Of a DNA stretch of 64,000 bases, positions 27,258-37,161 are shown piece by piece. The notes beneath the pieces are model-generated. The model had not been told where the DNA came from and made no database searches. It saw nothing but the letters and a program-made list of their open reading frames with translations. The position numbers and the translations under genes were made by a program. This DNA is from Kitasatospora paranensis (GTDB lineage Bacteria; Actinomycetota; Actinomycetes; Streptomycetales; Streptomycetaceae). The stretch lies in NCBI RefSeq assembly GCF_039544005.1, contig NZ_BAABKV010000001.1, positions 806,001 through 870,000 on the forward strand, given 5' to 3'. Position 1 is the first letter of the stretch, and every line of letters begins with the position of its first letter.

Positions 27258-29351
27258 TCACGACGGGGAGGTGGGCTCGGCGTCCGGGGCGCGGCGGGGC
27301 AGCCGCTGCTCGGCCCAGATGGTCTTGCCGCGGCGGTTCGGCCGCACCCCCAGCGATGGGTGAGATGGGCGGTGATGAACAGGCCGCGCCCACCCTCGTC
27401 GGCGTCGTCGGCGCGGCGCAGCCGGGGGCGGCGCTGCTGTCGTCGGCGACCTCGCAGATCAGCGCGCGGTCGCGGATGAGCCGCAGCTCCACCGGGCCGT
27501 CGGCGTAGCGGACGCCGTTGGTGACCAGCTCGCTGACGATCAGTGCGGTCGCGTCGACGAGTTCGTCCAGGTCCCAGCGGGCGAGCTGCTCGACGGCCGC
27601 CCTCCGGGCCGCGGCGGCGGACTCGGGCGCGTTGGGGAACGTCCAGGCGACGGTCTGCGTCGCGTCGAGCACCCGGGTGCGGGCGAGCAGGAGCACCGCG
27701 TCCTGGGCCGGCTGTTCGGGGGCCAGGGCGTCGACGAGCGCGTCGCAGGTGTCCTGGAGCGAGGGGTGCGGGACACGGGTGACCCGGTGGACCCGGTCCA
27801 GCGGGATGCGGGCCGGTTCCCCGTCCGCGGCCCCGAAGAGCGCGGCGTTGTAGAGCAGCAGGGTGCTGCCCTCGGGCACGGCGTACTCGACCACGGTGTA
27901 CCGGGCGGCCCCTCGCCCGAGCAGTGGGCCCGGCGGCACCTCCAGCAGCTCGACCTCGCCGTCGGGGTGGACGAGGACGGGCGGGGGTGTCCGGCACTGG
28001 ACAGGGTGCAGATCCGGGTGACCGGGTCGTAAACGGCGTACAGGCAGCTGGCCGGCCAGGCACGGTCGGCCTCCGCCTCCCGGTGCGGCCGGCCCGCGAG
28101 GTCGTGGAGCCGTTCGAGGATCTCGTCGGGCGGCAGATCGAGGTCGGAGAGGGCTGCGAGGGCGGCGCGCAGCTCGCCCATCGCCTCCGCGGCGTTGACC
28201 AGCGAGCCGGTGGTGTCGCCCGCGGTCAGGGCGACGCGGGCGCCGGAGAGCGGGATCACGTCGAACCAGCCGCCGCCGGTGCCGGCCGGCAGATAGGCAT
28301 GCGCGGTCTCCACCGCCGCGTGTCCGGAGCCGCTGCCCTGTCGCAGCTCGCGCTGCAGGATCCGGGCCACCGAGCGCTCGCGGCTGTAGAGCCGGGCGTT
28401 GTCCAGGCAGAGGGCGGCCATCGAGGTGAGCTGTTCGGCGAGCGCCAGGTCGGTGCGCTCGAACGGGGTGGGGGTGTGCCAGCGGTACAGGCAGGCCAGC
28501 CCCAGGACCACGCCCCGGGCGCGCATCGGCACCACCATCATCGAGTGCACGCCGGCGGCGAGCAGCCTGGCGTCGCGGCGGCGGTCGGGGTCGAGCCAGT
28601 CCGCGTCCTTGGCCAGGCGACGGATCAGCACCGGGGCGAGATCGGCGAGGGCCTGCCGGTAGGGCGTCCCGAAGGGGTACGTGCCGACCTCGCCGACCGC
28701 CGGCACGCCCTGCCGGGAGGGGTCGGCGACGGATCGGAATCCGCCGCGGCGCAGCGGGGCGTTCTCCAGGACGGCCGCGGGTTCGGGGGCCTCGCCGCGC
28801 AGCACCGAGTCGAGCACGTCCACGGCCATGGTGTCGGCCAGTTCGGGGACGGCGAGGTCGCAGACCTCCTGGGCGGTGCGGAGGATGTCCAGGGTCGTCC
28901 CGACGCCGGTGGCGGCGCGGTTGAGCAGCCGCAGACCTGCCTCGGCCCGCGCGCGCGCCGTGATGTCGTTGATCGCCACCGCCACGCCGAGCACCGTGCC
29001 GTCCGGGTCCTGCAGGCGGAAGCAGGCCACCGAGACCACCGCCTGCGCGGCCGCCCGGCGGCGGCTGCGCGCGTGGACGAGCAGGTCCCGCACCGGCCTG
29101 CCGGTCTCCAGCACCTCGCGCAGCGTCCGCTCGACGTGCTCCGGGCCGGAGACGTTGCAGGCCTCCAGCACCTCCGGCAGCGAGCGGCCGACGAGCCGGC
29201 CGAGCGGGAAGTCCCGGATGAGGCGTGCGGCGGCGCTCACCCGGACGAGCCGCAGCCTGGTGTCGAGCAGGTGCAGGCCGATCGGCGACTGCGCGAACAG
29301 GGCCGCCTGAACCGCCCGGTCCAGTGCGGCCCGGTCGGCCTCATCGTCCAT
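27258..29351 (-). CDS. PAS-GAF-SpoIIE phosphatase with C-terminal RsbW-like ATPase (three frame breaks)
   Basis: About 698 residues when repaired: PAS at 10-130, GAF at 150-300, PP2C/SpoIIE phosphatase at about 320-560, then an anti-sigma-like HATPase_c (SELVTNGVRYADGPVELRL, DADEGGRGLFITAHL). Such proteins switch sigma-factor or anti-anti-sigma partners. The frame breaks at GGGGG 27983-27987, GGGGG 27424-27428 and CCCCC 27347-27351 (+ strand). Adding one base at each restores continuous homology: GHPPPVLVHPDGEVELLEVPPG, RLRRADDADEGGRG and RWGVRPNRRGKTIWAEQRL, ending at 27258. Three errors in one gene, all in 5-base runs, favour sequence error over decay. The PP2C active site is partly non-canonical (GGGWFDVIPL rather than GGDWYD). 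Confidence 0.85.
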
Positions 29352-29620
29352 GCTGCTCACGTGGCGACCACGCTCCCTGCGACCGGAAGGGCTCCCGACA
29401 CACCGAGCAAACCCCGACCGGGCGCTCTCCGCCACCGCGGGAGCGGTGGCTCCCGGGCCCCGCCGGGCGGCCCGCGGGCCCCGGGAGGCCCGGAGCCCCG
29501 TGAGGTCGCCGGCCGCGGCGGGCTTCTTCACGCTCGCCGGCGCCGTCGCCGCCCGCGTGTCCCGCCCGGTGCCGGAACTGCGCGGAGCGGGAGGCGGACG
29601 GACGGTCGCCGAACGTCGGG

Positions 29621-30166
29621 TCAGTCATTGTCGATCTTGTTTCCGGCGGGGGTGACCACGTACCAGCCGGCGCCGAAGGCCTTGGAGCCCTGCCCGGTGG
29701 TGTCGCCCGCCTTGTGATCGCCGGCGAAGTAGTACAGCGGATGGCCGTGGTAGGTCACCTCGACGCGGTGGTCCGCACGGGTCAGCGTGCCGAGCTGTGC
29801 GGCGGCCACACCGGTGCCCGCCTGCGGCGCCCCGTCGGTGGTCAGCGGCGGCCACGCGACCGCGCAGGCGCCGTCGCAGTTCGACATGGTGGGGGCGTCC
29901 TTCTCGAAGAGGTACAGGGTGCGCCCCTGGCTGTCCGTGAGGATCATGCCGAGGCCGGAGTTGTGCACGGCCACGACGGCGCCGGTCGCGCCGCCGGACG
30001 CCGGGGCGGACGGATCGGCCGGGGCGGACGAGGGCGCGCCGGACGACGCGGCGGGCGCCGAGGTGGCGGCCGGGGCCGCAGTGGAACCGCTGCTGCCACT
30101 GCTGCAGGCAGCGGCTCCCAGGGCGATGGCGGGGAGCAGCAGGGCTGCTCCGGCGAGACGCTTCAT
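29621..30166 (-). CDS. Secreted lipoprotein with COG4315-type repeats
   Basis: 181 residues. Lipoprotein signal MKRLAGAALLLPAIALGAAAC with acylated Cys21, then a 45-residue Ser/Ala/Pro linker. Two copies of the secreted repeat of unknown function follow: LGMILTDSQGRTLYLFEKD with CDGACAVAWPPL, and EVTYHGHPLYYFAGDHKAGDTTGQG. The family is common in actinobacteria, is predicted to be membrane-anchored outside the cell, and has no agreed function. It is divergent from the deaminase gene. Confidence 0.92.
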   Translation of the reverse strand: MKRLAGAALLLPAIALGAAACSSGSSGSTAAPAATSAPAASSGAPSSAPADPSAPASGGATGAVVAVHNSGLGMILTDSQGRTLYLFEKDAPTMSNCDGACAVAWPPLTTDGAPQAGTGVAAAQLGTLTRADHRVEVTYHGHPLYYFAGDHKAGDTTGQGSKAFGAGWYVVTPAGNKIDND

Positions 30167-30343
30167 GACAGGCACTCTCCTTCCGACGGGCCGCCGGTGG
30201 GGGTGCGATGGTCGCCCGGCGGGCCTGCCCATTCGTACGGCTACGAAGCGCCGAGTGTTCACCGGGCGGACACATTGCACCGCTGTTCGGCGCACAGCGG
30301 CAGGGAGGAAGGAATGTATGGCTTCGTTCCGTAGAATCGCCTG

Positions 30344-31324
30344 ATGCCCATACCCAAAGCTGAGCTTCACCTGCACATCGAAGGCACCCTGGAGCCGGAG
30401 CTCGCTCTGCGGCTCGCCGAACGCAACGGTGTCACGTTGCCGTACGCGGACGTGGCCGGGCTGCGCGCGGCGTACCGGTTCGACGATCTGCAGTCCTTCC
30501 TCGACCTGTACTACCGGCTGATGGACGTGCTGCGCACCGAGCAGGACTTCACCGACCTCGCCGACGCCTACCTCGCCCGGGCCCGCGAACAGGGCGTCCG
30601 GCACGCCGAGATCTTCTTCGACCCGCAGGCGCACACCGCCCGCGGGGTGGCGTTCGACACCGTCCTCGCCGGTCTGTCGGCCGCGCTCGACAGCAGCGAG
30701 GAGCGCTACGGCATCACCACCGGCCTCATCCTCTGCTTCCTGCGCGACCGTCCGGAGGAGGAGGCGCTCGCCACCCTGGAGGAGGCCAAGCCGCACCTCG
30801 ACCGGATCACCGCCGTCGGGCTCGACTCGGCCGAGGTCGGCAACCCGCCGTCGAAGTTCGCCCGCGCCTACGAGCGGGCCAGCGAGCTCGGCCTGCACCT
30901 GGTCGCCCACGCCGGGGAGGAGGGCCCGCCGGAGTACGTCCGCGAGGCCCTGGACGTGCTGCACGTCGAGCGCATCGACCACGGCATCCGCTCGCTGGAG
31001 GACCCGGAGCTGGTCGCCCGGCTGGTGGCCGAGCGCATCCCGCTGACCGTCTGCCCGTTCTCCAACGTGCGGCTGCGCTGCGTGGACACCCTCGCCGACC
31101 ACCCGCTGCGCCGGATGCTCGACGCGGGCCTGCTCGCCACGGTGAACTCCGACGATCCCGCCTACTTCGGCGGCTACGTGGACGAGAACCTCACCGACAC
31201 CGCCGCGGTGCTCGGACTGACGGACGACCAGGTCCGCACACTGGCCCGGAACTCGTTCGAGGCCGCCTTCCTGGACGACGCCACCCGTGCCCGCTACCTG
31301 GCGGAGGTCGACGCCCACCGCTGA
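30344..31324 (+). CDS. Adenosine/adenine deaminase
   Basis: 326 residues. Metal site ELHLHIEG, substrate and metal His in LVAHAGEEG, HGIRS, and catalytic Asp pair in VNSDDPAYFGG. The opening KAELHLHIEGTLEPEL and the GLDSAEVGNPPSKF segment match the subfamily that includes adenine deaminases (Aah1-like) more than classic adenosine deaminases, so either substrate is possible. It acts in purine salvage in the cytoplasm. Confidence 0.93.
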   Translation: MPIPKAELHLHIEGTLEPELALRLAERNGVTLPYADVAGLRAAYRFDDLQSFLDLYYRLMDVLRTEQDFTDLADAYLARAREQGVRHAEIFFDPQAHTARGVAFDTVLAGLSAALDSSEERYGITTGLILCFLRDRPEEEALATLEEAKPHLDRITAVGLDSAEVGNPPSKFARAYERASELGLHLVAHAGEEGPPEYVREALDVLHVERIDHGIRSLEDPELVARLVAERIPLTVCPFSNVRLRCVDTLADHPLRRMLDAGLLATVNSDDPAYFGGYVDENLTDTAAVLGLTDDQVRTLARNSFEAAFLDDATRARYLAEVDAHR

Positions 31325-31561
31325 ACCGCCGTCCCGCGGGCGGGCGGGTGGACCGGCAGGCGGACGGGCGGATCTGTGACGCCCGCCCGGACGCCGCCGC
31401 GCGGGACGTGCCGGGAGCGGCCGACCACCCTCGCGGGTGCATCGGCCCCCACCCGGGCGGACCCCTGGCCGACGCCCGTCCGGCGCTCGTCCGGCGCCAC
31501 CCGGCGACAGGCACCTATCGTGGAGATCGTCCACAGTGGCAGGCGCTGAGGCGGGCCGAGC

Positions 31562-32788
31562 ATGACGGATGCGGAGATCGACTACGCGGGGGTGTTCCAG
31601 GCGCTGCCGGGCATGGTGGCGCTGCTGACGCCGGACCTGGTCTACGCGGACGCGAACCAGGAGTTCCTGCGGATGTCCGGGCGGACCCGCGGGCAGGTCG
31701 TCGGCCGCTACCTGTTCGACGTGTTCCCCGACAACCCGAACGACGACGCGGCGAACGGCATGCGCAACCTGCAGGCCTCGCTGCTGCGCGTCCTCGCCAC
31801 CGGCGAGCGCGACGCCATGGCCCTGCAGCGCTACGACGTGGAGTCGGTGGAACGGCCCGGCGAATGGGAGGAGCGCTACTGGAGCCCCGTGAACGCCCCG
31901 GTGCTGGGCCCCGACGGCCGGGTGGCCCTGCTGGTGCACCGGGTGGAGGAGGTCACCGAGCTGATCAAGGCCCGCGGCACCCCCGGCAGCACCCGCGCCC
32001 GCGTACTGGAGGCCGAGCTCTACACCCGGGCCCGGGAGCTGCAGGAGGTCAACGAGCGCCTGCGGGACGCACACGCCCGGGAGCGGGAGGTCGCCCTGGC
32101 CCTGCAGGAGGCGATGCTGCCCGCACCGGTCGACACCACGCGCCACCACGCCGCCGTGCGCTACCGGCCCGCCGTCGGTTCCCTGAACGTCTGCGGGGAC
32201 TGGTACGACCTCGTCGACCTGCCCGGCGGCCGGATCGGGGTCGCCGTCGGCGACGTCGTCGGCCACGGCCTGCGGGCCGCCGGCGTCATGGGCCAGCTGC
32301 GCAGCGCCCTCAGCGCCGCCTCCCGGGTCGCGGAGGGTCCGGCCAAGGCCCTGGAGGTCCTCGGGCTGTACGCGCGCTTCGTCGACGGCGCCGAGTCCGC
32401 GACCGCCGTGGAGACCGCGGTCGACTGGGCCACCCGCACCATCGCCTACAGCAGCGCCGGCCATCCCCCGCCCGCTCTGCTGCACACCGACGGAACGGTG
32501 GAGTTCCTGGACCAGGCCACCGACCCGCCGCTCGGCGCCCGACCCGAGCACGTCTCCCGTCCGGAGGCCGCGACCGCCTTCGGCGAGGGCGACACCCTGG
32601 TGCTCTACACCGACGGCCTGGTCGAGCGGCGCCACGAGGACATCGACACCGGCCTGGGCCGCCTCGCCGCCTCCCTCGTCCGGCACCGGGAGGCAGACCT
32701 CGAAACGCTGGCCGACGCCCTGCTGCTCGACCTGCTGCCGCCCGGCGGCGCCACCGACGACACCGCCCTGGTCCTCGTCCGGCTCTGA
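31562..32788 (+). CDS. PAS-domain PP2C/SpoIIE phosphatase
   Basis: 408 residues. PAS domain at 8-130 (VFQALPGMVALLTPDLVYADANQEF), coiled coil at about 145-180, then the SpoIIE phosphatase domain. Metal-binding motifs are VCGDWYDLVDLPGG, VAVGDVVGHG, YSSAGHPPP, LVLYTDGLVE and TDDTALVLVRL, all intact. It lacks the ATPase module of the homologue at 27258-29351. It is expected to dephosphorylate an anti-anti-sigma protein in response to a PAS ligand. Confidence 0.93.
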   Translation: MTDAEIDYAGVFQALPGMVALLTPDLVYADANQEFLRMSGRTRGQVVGRYLFDVFPDNPNDDAANGMRNLQASLLRVLATGERDAMALQRYDVESVERPGEWEERYWSPVNAPVLGPDGRVALLVHRVEEVTELIKARGTPGSTRARVLEAELYTRARELQEVNERLRDAHAREREVALALQEAMLPAPVDTTRHHAAVRYRPAVGSLNVCGDWYDLVDLPGGRIGVAVGDVVGHGLRAAGVMGQLRSALSAASRVAEGPAKALEVLGLYARFVDGAESATAVETAVDWATRTIAYSSAGHPPPALLHTDGTVEFLDQATDPPLGARPEHVSRPEAATAFGEGDTLVLYTDGLVERRHEDIDTGLGRLAASLVRHREADLETLADALLLDLLPPGGATDDTALVLVRL

Positions 32789-32867
32789 CCCGGGCCGCCG
32801 CCGACCGGCCCGGTTGCCCGCGGCCCGGTGGGTTGCCCCGCCACGGCATGGCTGCTGTGATCACTCC

Positions 32868-33827
32868 ATGAGCCCCGCCACCGGCCCTCGCGCCGGGCAG
32901 CCGGCCGCCGTCCTGCTCCCCTATCCGCCGGAGCAGGTGGGCGGCGCACCGGGCCTGTCCGTGACGGTGTGGGACGGCAGGGGCCCGGAGCCGCCCGAAC
33001 AGGTGCTCCGCGAGATCGGGTTCTTCGTCGTCCCGTACACGCTGGCCTCGGCCGCGCTGCCGCTGCTGCCGCGGATGTCACGGCTCCAGGTGGTGCAGAG
33101 CCTGTCTGCGGGGGTGGATGACCTCCGGCCGTTCGTGCCGCCGGGGGTGACGCTCTGCAACGCGCGGGGTGTGCACGACGCCAGCACCGCCGAGCTCGCC
33201 GTCACCCTGGTCCTCGCGGCGCTGCGGGGCGTACCCGGCTTCGTCCGCGCCCAGGACGAGGGGCGCTGGCAGGGCGGGTCCTTCCCGGCGCTGGCCGACC
33301 GCACTGTCCTCCTGGTGGGGCACGGGGCGATCGGCGCGGCCGTGGAGGAGCGCCTCGTCCCGTTCGAGTGCGGGATCCTGCGGGTGGCGCGTTCCGCCCG
33401 TGCGGCGGCCCGGGGGCCGGTGCACGCGCTGGCCGACCTGCCGGAGCTACTGCGGCAGGCGGACGTGGTGGTGCTGACGGTGCCGCTCACCGACGCGACC
33501 CGGGGGCTGGTCGACGCGCGCTTCCTGGCCGCGCTGAAGGACGGCGCGCTGCTGGTCAACGTGGCGCGCGGACCGGTCGTGGACACCGCGGCGCTGCTCG
33601 CCGAACTGCAGGCCGGACGGCTGCACGCGGCGCTGGACGTCACCGATCCGGAGCCCCTGCCCACCGGTCACCCGCTGTGGCACGCCCCGAACACCCTGAT
33701 CAGCCCGCACGTGGGCGGCAACAGCTCCGCGTTCCTGCCCCGCGCCCTGCGCCTGATCCGCACCCAGCTCGCCCGTTACACCGCTGGGGAGCGACCGGAG
33801 AACGTCGTACTCGGTCCCGGCGCCTGA
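32868..33827 (+). CDS. D-isomer 2-hydroxyacid dehydrogenase family protein
   Basis: 319 residues. Rossmann motif VLLVGHGAIGAAV, catalytic Arg in LVNVARGPVVD, Glu in DVTDPEPLP, His in LISPHVGGNS. It is complete and typical of glyoxylate/hydroxypyruvate or phosphoglycerate-type reductases. ATG 32868 is preferred over an upstream extension rich in Cys/Arg. Cytoplasmic NAD(P)-dependent reduction of a 2-oxoacid is expected. Confidence 0.92.
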   Translation: MSPATGPRAGQPAAVLLPYPPEQVGGAPGLSVTVWDGRGPEPPEQVLREIGFFVVPYTLASAALPLLPRMSRLQVVQSLSAGVDDLRPFVPPGVTLCNARGVHDASTAELAVTLVLAALRGVPGFVRAQDEGRWQGGSFPALADRTVLLVGHGAIGAAVEERLVPFECGILRVARSARAAARGPVHALADLPELLRQADVVVLTVPLTDATRGLVDARFLAALKDGALLVNVARGPVVDTAALLAELQAGRLHAALDVTDPEPLPTGHPLWHAPNTLISPHVGGNSSAFLPRALRLIRTQLARYTAGERPENVVLGPGA

Positions 33828-33962
33828 CGGACCTGGACCCGGCTTCGTTCACGGGGTCGGGTTCTGACCCACTTTCCGCGGAGGTCTGACCGAGTGTGAT
33901 GTCCGTCGTGTGTGGTGGGATGGCCGGACTTTGCTGCCGTGACCTACTGGGGGTCCGTCCTG

Positions 33963-34238
33963 ATGCCCGTGCACCCGTCTCTGGCCTTCGCCCTGGCCGA
34001 GGGTTTGATCGATGTCCTGCGGTTCATCGAGGGCTGTGACGACGAGCAGATGAATCCAGACGACGCGGTCAAGGTCCTGGAGGGTGTCGGCCACCTGGTC
34101 GGCATGCTGTCGAGTGGTCAGCGGAGCGAGTTCGTCGATCTCCTGGCGACGATGGCCGAAGCCGAGTCCGACCCGGCGCGGCGGAAGTTCCTCGAAGGGT
34201 TCCCGGAAGGCTTCGGTCTCCTGGATGATGCGGCCTGA
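33963..34238 (+). CDS. Small acidic hypothetical protein
   Basis: 91 residues, acidic, predicted helical. It begins MPVHPSLAFALAEGLIDVLRF and contains repeated acidic turns (GCDDEQMNPDD, AEAESDPARRKFLEGFPEGF). No domain recognised, though the composition and GC3 are coding-like. It sits immediately beside an ISL3 transposase fragment, so it may have arrived with mobile DNA or been trimmed by it. Confidence 0.7.
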   Translation: MPVHPSLAFALAEGLIDVLRFIEGCDDEQMNPDDAVKVLEGVGHLVGMLSSGQRSEFVDLLATMAEAESDPARRKFLEGFPEGFGLLDDAA

Positions 34239-34246
34239 CCTGGGGT

Positions 34247-34365
34247 TCACGAATAGAGCAGGACGCGCTGGCGCAGGAGATCGAAGCCGGCCCGGCCGAA
34301 CATCCGGCGCATGAGCGTTTTGATCCGGTTTGACGTGTCCTTCGACGACGCCGGAGTTCCCATGG
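34247..34365 (-). pseudogene. ISL3-family transposase remnant (C-terminal end)
   Basis: Read on the minus strand, two frames together give NSGVVEGHVK and RIKTLMRRMFGRAGFDLLRQRVLLYS followed by a stop. This is the characteristic end of ISL3-type transposases (S-G-V-V-E-G-H-V-N-R-I-K). One extra A breaks the frame at about 34335, and nothing upstream belongs to the gene. It is a dead fragment. Confidence 0.85.
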
Positions 34366-34405
34366 CCGCCGGTTGCTCCTCGTCCGTCCACACAACCGAC
34401 GGTGA

Positions 34406-35089
34406 TCACCGGTGGCCGTCTCCGCCTGTGGACCGACCGCACCCATTCACCGGTCCGGGAGTGCCGAATCCCGCGCGAGCGTCGTCTTCGTTCTCCCTCA
34501 TCTCGCGCCAGGCTGCGACGAGATCGTGGTAGCGCAGGAAACGGGCGCCAGGAACAGTCTCGCCGCTGAACGTCTCGCCGTTGAGCCAGCAGATGTCGAA
34601 GACGTCGGTCTCGGTGTCCAGCAGGCAGCACACACCACCGCTGGTGGCGGTGAGGTCGGTGAACACCTTCCTGACGCTCGCGGACTGCACAAACATCCGG
34701 CTCATACTCGAGGTAGCGGCTGTGAACTGCAGTGACGCGAAGTTCGGGTGCCACGCGGGGGTGAACCTGACAGTCAGGTAGATGTAGCCGACCAGTACCC
34801 GTCCAAGCTCGTCCACTCTGCTGGAATCACGGAGGAAGAACTCGCGCATCGCGTCGTCGACGCCAATGACGATCGAGGTGTCCAGTTCGAGCGTGCCGCC
34901 TGCTGAACAGTCGACCGGTTTGCTCCTGAAGTTCGAGGTGAACTGCACGGTCACCTGCTCTCCGCCCGGCAGGGTCACCGGAAGCGCCGGCGTGTCGCGG
35001 CCTTGGGGAGCGAGCTCGGCCAGCCGGGTCAGTGCCCTCACGACGTTCCGAGGGGGCATAAAGATCTCGTAGCTGTAGTCCAGTCCCAT
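34406..35089 (-). CDS. Conserved hypothetical protein
   Basis: 227 residues starting MGLDYSYEIFMPPRNVVRALTRLAEL. I recall similar hypothetical proteins in other streptomycetes but no function. The middle has several long hydrophobic beta strands (VLVGYIYLTVRFT, SLQFTAATSSMSRMF), then GGVCCLLDTETDVFDICWLNGE. It is soluble, probably alpha/beta. The coding frame is intact and is bracketed by two ISL3 fragments in opposite orientation. Confidence 0.78.
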   Translation of the reverse strand: MGLDYSYEIFMPPRNVVRALTRLAELAPQGRDTPALPVTLPGGEQVTVQFTSNFRSKPVDCSAGGTLELDTSIVIGVDDAMREFFLRDSSRVDELGRVLVGYIYLTVRFTPAWHPNFASLQFTAATSSMSRMFVQSASVRKVFTDLTATSGGVCCLLDTETDVFDICWLNGETFSGETVPGARFLRYHDLVAAWREMRENEDDARAGFGTPGPVNGCGRSTGGDGHR

Positions 35090-35273
35090 ACCGCCCTGCC
35101 TCCCCTGTCCTGAGCCGGCATCCTTGCACGGAATCGCCCGGCCCCCGGCTGATTTCGGGGCGGCCGGCTTCGTCCGGCGGGCGGCCAGATCAACCGCCCA
35201 CCGGCACCTGAAGCACTCAGTCGCACCCGGCAGGTGACCGGACGCGCCGGCTCGCACTGGGTCTTCAGTCAGC

Positions 35274-35609
35274 CGCGACGAGCGACTCAAGCTGAAGTCA
35301 GTGCTCGCACACCCTGAACTGGGCGCGCTCACCGGTCACCTCCGAGCATTCGGGAAGATGATCACCGAACTCCAAGGCGACCAGCTCCCGCAATGGATCG
35401 AAGCGGTCCGCGCCGACGACCTGCCGAGTCTCCACACTGTCGTCAACGGCCTGGAACCCGACCTTGCCGCCGTCACCGCCGGCCTGACACTGCCCTGGAG
35501 CACTGGCGTCGTCGAGGGCCACGTCAACCGAATCAAGATGCTGAAGCGGCAGATGTACGGACGAGCTGGGTTCGCACTGCTGCGGAAACGAGTCCTACTT
35601 GCCGGCTGA
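35274..35609 (+). pseudogene. ISL3-family transposase remnant (C-terminal third)
   Basis: An open stretch of about 111 residues: RLKLKSVLAHPELGALTGHLRAF, then LPWSTGVVEGHVNRIKMLKRQMYGRAGFALLRKRVLL and a stop. It carries the same closing motif as the fragment at 34247 but a different sequence, so it comes from a second element. The N-terminal two thirds, with the first catalytic Asp residues, are missing. The last 15 nt overlap the convergent gene. Confidence 0.88.
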
Positions 35610-36209
35610 GTTCTTGGTCTCTGCACGCAGGTCGCGAATCGTGAACGTCACGGGTGAGGGGAGCGCGTCACACTCGTGACCATGCAGCTCATCCGGGAGC
35701 AGTGACCTGGCGATGGCCTCGTCGGGGCCACAGTACGACGGATCAAGGTGGAATGTGGTCCGAGTACCGGAGAGTCTGGACGTGCCGAATTCCTCCCAGG
35801 CCCCGACAGGCGTCGCCCCGGCCAGCTCCTGGCGGAAACCTCGCCCGTCGAGCCAGACCTCGACAACCGTACGGACGCTGAGGGCCGCGGCCGCGGCCGG
35901 CGCCCATCTCCCTTTGTCGAGGAGGGAACCGAAGAATCCGGGAACAGGCCTGCCCTGCTCGACAGCGCTACGGTGCCGAGCATCCTCCACAGTGAAGCTC
36001 AGGTCCGATCCGATCTCCACACTGATCCGGCCATGCACGCCCGCGCCGTGGTGCAGCGCATCCCAGACCACCTGCTGAAGAACCTCCGTCGGCAGCTCAG
36101 GACTGTCCTTGCCCACCCGGAAATACATCGCCGGACGCGCCCGGACGTGCTCTTCGAAGGTGATCAACTGGATCTGATCGGCTGTGTAACACTCCACGTC
36201 TCCGATCAT
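35595..36209 (-). CDS. GyrB-like GHKL ATPase-domain protein
   Basis: 204 residues. It opens with YTADQIQLITFEEHVRARPAMYFRVG, closely resembling the HVRKRPGMYIG strap of DNA gyrase B. EVLQQVVWDALHH follows, where the N box of GHKL ATPases lies; the usual Glu/Asn there are replaced (VVWDAL). The whole protein is far shorter than GyrB and lacks the transducer and TOPRIM domains, so ATP turnover is doubtful. Its last codons overlap the ISL3 fragment. Confidence 0.72.
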   Translation of the reverse strand: MIGDVECYTADQIQLITFEEHVRARPAMYFRVGKDSPELPTEVLQQVVWDALHHGAGVHGRISVEIGSDLSFTVEDARHRSAVEQGRPVPGFFGSLLDKGRWAPAAAAALSVRTVVEVWLDGRGFRQELAGATPVGAWEEFGTSRLSGTRTTFHLDPSYCGPDEAIARSLLPDELHGHECDALPSPVTFTIRDLRAETKNSAGK

Positions 36210-36689
36210 GACACTCACCACTGACAAGTCGCCCCGCCCATCCCAGAGAGCGGGATGTTGTGACGCAACGTCACCTTTCGCAGAAGTCGGACCAGAGCCC
36301 GAGATCGGACAGCAGTTGGGCAGCACCTCCGACAGCAACCCGACTTATCACCATTCGCATGGAGGTCGATGTCGGCCGCGTCGCTCGACCTGCTGTCCCG
36401 CTGAGTCGTGAGGCGACTGGTCGGCGGTATGACAGTTGCGTTGCTTCGACCCAGGCGGACAGCAAGGACAACAAGGGGGGCCAGGCAGCTCGGAGGAGCC
36501 AACACAAAGCGCGGACGCGCCGGTAGGTGGCCCAGCGGGTCCTGCCGGAGCCGGTACGGCCGAAGCGCCGCAAACCTGTTCACGTCGGAGTGAGCCGTGA
36601 CTAGGCTGATCGTCCAGGGCAGGATCCGTGGTTCAGCGGCCCCCGGTCCTTACCGTCTGCCGTTGCCTTCAACAACATTGGAGCTGTCC
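36210..36689 (+). other. Gap without a supported gene
   Basis: 480 bp between the GyrB-like gene and the small membrane protein. Short frames on both strands lack ribosome sites and homology. The stretch looks like scrambled mobile-element surroundings. I see nothing specific apart from a GGAG at about 36680 serving the next gene. Confidence 0.45.
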
Positions 36690-36926
36690 GTGATCCGGTC
36701 GGTGCTGACCGTGCTGTGGTTCGTCGTGGCAATCGGCGGTGGTCTGCTGGTCGCTGTCAACTTCCGCGGCATCGCCGAGAGGATCTTCGATCTGATCGCC
36801 CGGTATTCATGGACAGGGCCCGGTACAGCCACCTCGACCACGATCCGCATCGTGGGCGGCGGCTTCGCCGTGGTCGCCGTCCTCGGCCTGGGCGTGATCT
36901 GGCTCTCGCACGTCCAGGGGCACTAG
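36690..36926 (+). CDS. Small two-helix membrane protein
   Basis: 78 residues from GTG 36690 (GGAG 6 nt upstream) or 109 from ATG 36597. Two hydrophobic segments: VLTVLWFVVAIGGGLLVAV and IVGGGFAVVAVLGLGVIWL, joined by a short polar loop. No family recognised; function unknown. Confidence 0.65.
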   Translation: MIRSVLTVLWFVVAIGGGLLVAVNFRGIAERIFDLIARYSWTGPGTATSTTIRIVGGGFAVVAVLGLGVIWLSHVQGH

Positions 36927-37012
36927 GGGAGCAAACAGAAGCTCTGCTGAGGCCACATCTCCTTCCCGAGTACGCGTTGAACTGGCCATGGGGAGGGAAC
37001 GGTCCTCCGTGG

Positions 37013-37160
37013 ATGGTGTCGGACGACCTGCGGGGGCGGATTGAGCCCTTACTGTCGGTCAGACGGCGTCGTTCGCGCATATTCCGGCCGACTGCCGCTG
37101 GATGACCGTGGTTCTTGGACAGCTGCGCGAATCCGTACGAGCGGTTCATCGGCGTACTGG
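37013..37160 (+). pseudogene. IS5-type transposase remnant (N-terminal end)
   Basis: MVSDDLRGRIEPLLSVRRRRSR matches the opening of IS5-group transposases in streptomycetes (D-E-L-W-x-x-I-E-P-L-L-P). The next expected motif, PLDDRGSWTA, continues in another frame, with a stop at 37105. No further transposase follows before the opposite-strand gene. Dead fragment. Confidence 0.75.
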
Positions 37161-37161
37161 C

